Positions 13,195 to 14,902 of a stretch of 14,902 nt of DNA are shown here, piece by piece. This DNA is from Desulfatirhabdium sp040755275. GTDB taxonomy: Bacteria > Desulfobacterota > Desulfobacteria > Desulfobacterales > Desulfatirhabdiaceae. The notes below the pieces were generated by a model, which ran no database searches, had not been told where the DNA came from, and saw only the letters and a list, made by a program, of their open reading frames with translations. The translations under genes and the position numbers were made by a program. Where the stretch lies: contig JBFMBE010000081.1 of NCBI GenBank assembly GCA_040755275.1, forward strand, positions 1 through 14,902. The letters run 5' to 3'. The stretch's first letter is position 1, and every line of letters starts with the position of its first letter.

Positions 13195-14719
13195 GTCCAT
13201 CTCCCAAGGGAAGAATGACGCTGAAAACCGTGCCGCCTTCCTGTCCGCAGCTCACTTCGATATTTCCGTCATGCGCTTCCACCAGCCTGCGCACCACACT
13301 CAGTCCAAGTCCAACCCCCTTGCTTTTGGTGGTGAAAAACGGTTGGAACAGTTTCTCCCGAATATCCGAGGGAATACCACCGCCCTCGTTTTCGATCCGG
13401 AAGCAGGCGCAAGAGCTTCCCGAATCCGACTTCCATCGGGTGCCAATGCAGATCCTCGTTCCGTTCGGGGCCGCCTCGATGGCATTGAGCAGCAGGTTGA
13501 TGGCGATCTGTTCAATCTTTTCCGGATCGATGGATATGGGGGGCATAGTTTCATCGATATGCAGATGGATGCAGAGAGATTTTTCCAGAAATTTGGGCTC
13601 CAGCAATTCGACGGTTTGCCTGAGCACCTGATTCAAATCGCAGATGCATTTCTGCAAAACCACCGGCTTCGTAAAATCGATGACTTCCTTCAATATCCGC
13701 TCCAGCCGGTGCATTTCTTGAACGGCGATATTGATCCGCCGTTTGTCGTTACCGACGAGATCCGGATGGCGCTGCAGGATCTGCAAATTCATCTTGATAG
13801 CGGAAAGCGGATTGCGGATTTCATGGGAAAGGGACGTGGCGACATGTGCGATGTGGGCAAGACGTTCGGCCTCACGCGTGCGATTTTCAAGCTCGACGCG
13901 TTCGGTAATGTCCCGACACAGTCCGATCAGGCATTCCCGGTTTTCATATACCGTGCGCTTGATTTGGATTTCGGTGGGAAAGGTTTGACCCGTCCGGGTT
14001 TGACGTCTGTATTCGAAAGGCGCAATCCCGGATGAAACTGTCGATGCCTCGAAAAGACGCTCCCTCAGAACGTTTCGGTCCATCGGATGGATGAATTCCA
14101 TAAACATCCAACCGTTCAGGACTTCCTGAGGCCGATCGTGCAGAACGGCGAACGCCCGGTTGTGAAACACAATCCGATCTTCCTGAAGAACCACATAACC
14201 ATCCGTAATTTCTTCGACGAGAGTTTTATATTTTCGTTCGGACTCGCTGAGCTGTGCGGTTTTCCGGTGAACTTCTTCTCGGAGCCTGTCTGCAGATTCG
14301 ACGAGATGTCTGCGATGCAGATTCTGGAAATGATCGCTGAAGAAATAAATCGTGTAGGCGAGGCATCGGTTCATTTCCTGGATCGCATCGATGGGGATGG
14401 CATTCCGGCATTCCACGCCAATGAGCGGAACGACGATCAGTCGAAACAAATCGAAGGCCTTCTGAACGTCGACGAGCGGAAAACCGCCTTCGAGGCGAAG
14501 CCGGCAGATCTCGTCGATGAAGGCGTCGAGGGCCTCCCATCGGTTGAAACAGAGCGCCTGAAAATTGGCTTCGAATGCCTTTCCGACGGTATACCAGAGC
14601 TCTTCGACCGGTCGCCGGGCATACATGTCACTGACTTCCCTCTTCAGCCGATCCACCCACTCTTCGAGGATCGGCTGACGATAGCGGGTCAGAAAGATGT
14701 ACCAGTCGAAGGAAGGCAT
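13172..14719 (-). CDS. RsbRD-type / PAS sensor histidine kinase
   Basis: A 515-residue kinase with no obvious membrane segment. Residues about 1-140 look like the N-terminal domain of RsbT co-antagonist RsbRD proteins (FLTRYRQPILEEWVDRL start, long helices). This helical domain is often found in sensors, but its ligand is mostly unknown. A short coiled coil leads to a PAS domain (about 165-280; GYVVLQEDRIVFHNRAFAVL, then LIGLCRDITERVELE). The HisKA domain has phospho-acceptor His299 in SLSHEIRNPLS. The HATPase_c domain has N box NLLLNAIEAA, G1 ENEGGGIP, F box LFQPFFTTK and G2 GVGLGLSVV. All catalytic boxes are intact. It is co-transcribed with the overlapping sigma-54 regulator. It probably senses a cytoplasmic cue. 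The start at 14719 has no strong ribosome-binding site. Confidence 0.93.
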   Translation of the reverse strand: MPSFDWYIFLTRYRQPILEEWVDRLKREVSDMYARRPVEELWYTVGKAFEANFQALCFNRWEALDAFIDEICRLRLEGGFPLVDVQKAFDLFRLIVVPLIGVECRNAIPIDAIQEMNRCLAYTIYFFSDHFQNLHRRHLVESADRLREEVHRKTAQLSESERKYKTLVEEITDGYVVLQEDRIVFHNRAFAVLHDRPQEVLNGWMFMEFIHPMDRNVLRERLFEASTVSSGIAPFEYRRQTRTGQTFPTEIQIKRTVYENRECLIGLCRDITERVELENRTREAERLAHIAHVATSLSHEIRNPLSAIKMNLQILQRHPDLVGNDKRRINIAVQEMHRLERILKEVIDFTKPVVLQKCICDLNQVLRQTVELLEPKFLEKSLCIHLHIDETMPPISIDPEKIEQIAINLLLNAIEAAPNGTRICIGTRWKSDSGSSCACFRIENEGGGIPSDIREKLFQPFFTTKSKGVGLGLSVVRRLVEAHDGNIEVSCGQEGGTVFSVILPLGDGHGNDFGH

Positions 14720-14749
14720 GCAAAGTGTCTAAACATCGTGAGAACAGGA

Positions 14750-14771
14750 GTCAGAAGCCAGAAGTCAGAAC
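14750..14771. repeat. Three tandem heptamers
   Basis: TCAGAAG (14751-14757), CCAGAAG (14758-14764) and TCAGAAC (14765-14771) are consecutive near-identical 7-mers. The last one merges into a small palindrome GTCAG-AA-CTGAC (14764-14775) that runs into the left end of the element starting at 14773. It is upstream of the sensor kinase gene. Too short for more than a note; it could be replication slippage. Confidence 0.45.
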
Positions 14772-14772
14772 T

Positions 14773-14902
14773 GACGGCCTCGCAAAAAGTCGCATCTACT
14801 CCAATTTTGTCGATTGCCGGGCCTGAGCATGGCAGGGCATATGCCTTTTGATGCTGCAGCGGATACTTGTTTGAAGCCGCCGGAGATCGTTGGGCCGGGC
14901 GG
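14773..14902 (+). repeat. Palindromic intergenic element, long type (copy D, cut by window end)
   Basis: It begins with the terminal repeat GACGGCCTCGCAAAAAGTC (14773-14791) and runs colinearly with the first 130 bp of copy B (6157-6286), though much diverged in the first 90 bp. The shared block TGTTTGAAGCCGCCGGAGAT followed by CGTTGG is nearly identical. The right half lies beyond the window. It starts 53 nt upstream of the sensor kinase start codon. Confidence 0.75.

Noticed and set aside
13037..14851. Long plus-strand open frames (13037-14035 and 14087-14851) opposite the sensor kinase
   Set aside because: Antisense shadows of an intact histidine kinase; high third-position GC explains the lack of stops.

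Overview
The window (about 55% GC by eye) looks like chromosomal DNA of a Desulfobacterota bacterium, probably of the Desulfobacterales. This is an inference from overall character: an NtrC-type two-component pair with a RsbRD-type sensor, a twin-arginine DUF362 protein, a CoA-transferase/GNAT fusion, and intergenic repeats tipped with CGCAAAAAGTC. No rRNA, tRNA or CRISPR array was seen, and no marker gene fixes the genus.

Layout. 1-395: two abutting palindromic intergenic elements. 412-3303 (+): a winged-helix-like protein followed by an AAA+ ATPase, with no recognisable further partner. 3546-6156 (+): a multidomain REC / lone DHp / pseudo-receiver / GGDEF protein, overlapping by 14 nt a twin-arginine exported DUF362 protein. 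6157-6470: a complete 314-bp palindromic element lying exactly between the stop of the DUF362 gene and the convergent gene set. 11510-6520 (-): a compact four-gene operon of a PIG-V-like membrane mannosyltransferase, a polyprenyl-phosphate GT2 glycosyltransferase, a YdjC/ChbG-type deacetylase and a CoA-transferase/GNAT fusion, preceded by a good sigma-70-like promoter. 11631-11834: another palindromic element. 14719-11839 (-): a sensor kinase and a sigma-54-dependent response regulator overlapping by 23 nt. 14773-14902: the start of another long element, cut by the window edge.

How the parts may work together. The GT-C enzyme, GT2 and deacetylase together match the logic of amino-sugar modification of a surface lipid: sugar loaded on a polyprenyl phosphate, deacetylated, then transferred outside the membrane. 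Francisella FlmF2/NaxD/FlmK is the model. The CoA-transferase/GNAT protein that ends the operon carries Gln where this family normally has its catalytic Glu. The kinase/regulator pair is intact but shows no recognisable target promoter here. The diguanylate cyclase is linked to an exported redox-like protein by translational overlap.

The least explained material is (i) the repeat family, in which at least two subfamilies of long imperfect palindromes share 19-bp ends and sit against stop codons and ribosome-binding sites, and (ii) the winged-helix/ATPase pair, an orphan two-gene cassette that could be part of a conflict or DNA-maintenance system. Starts were moved downstream of the longest open frame wherever a good Shine-Dalgarno site decided it.
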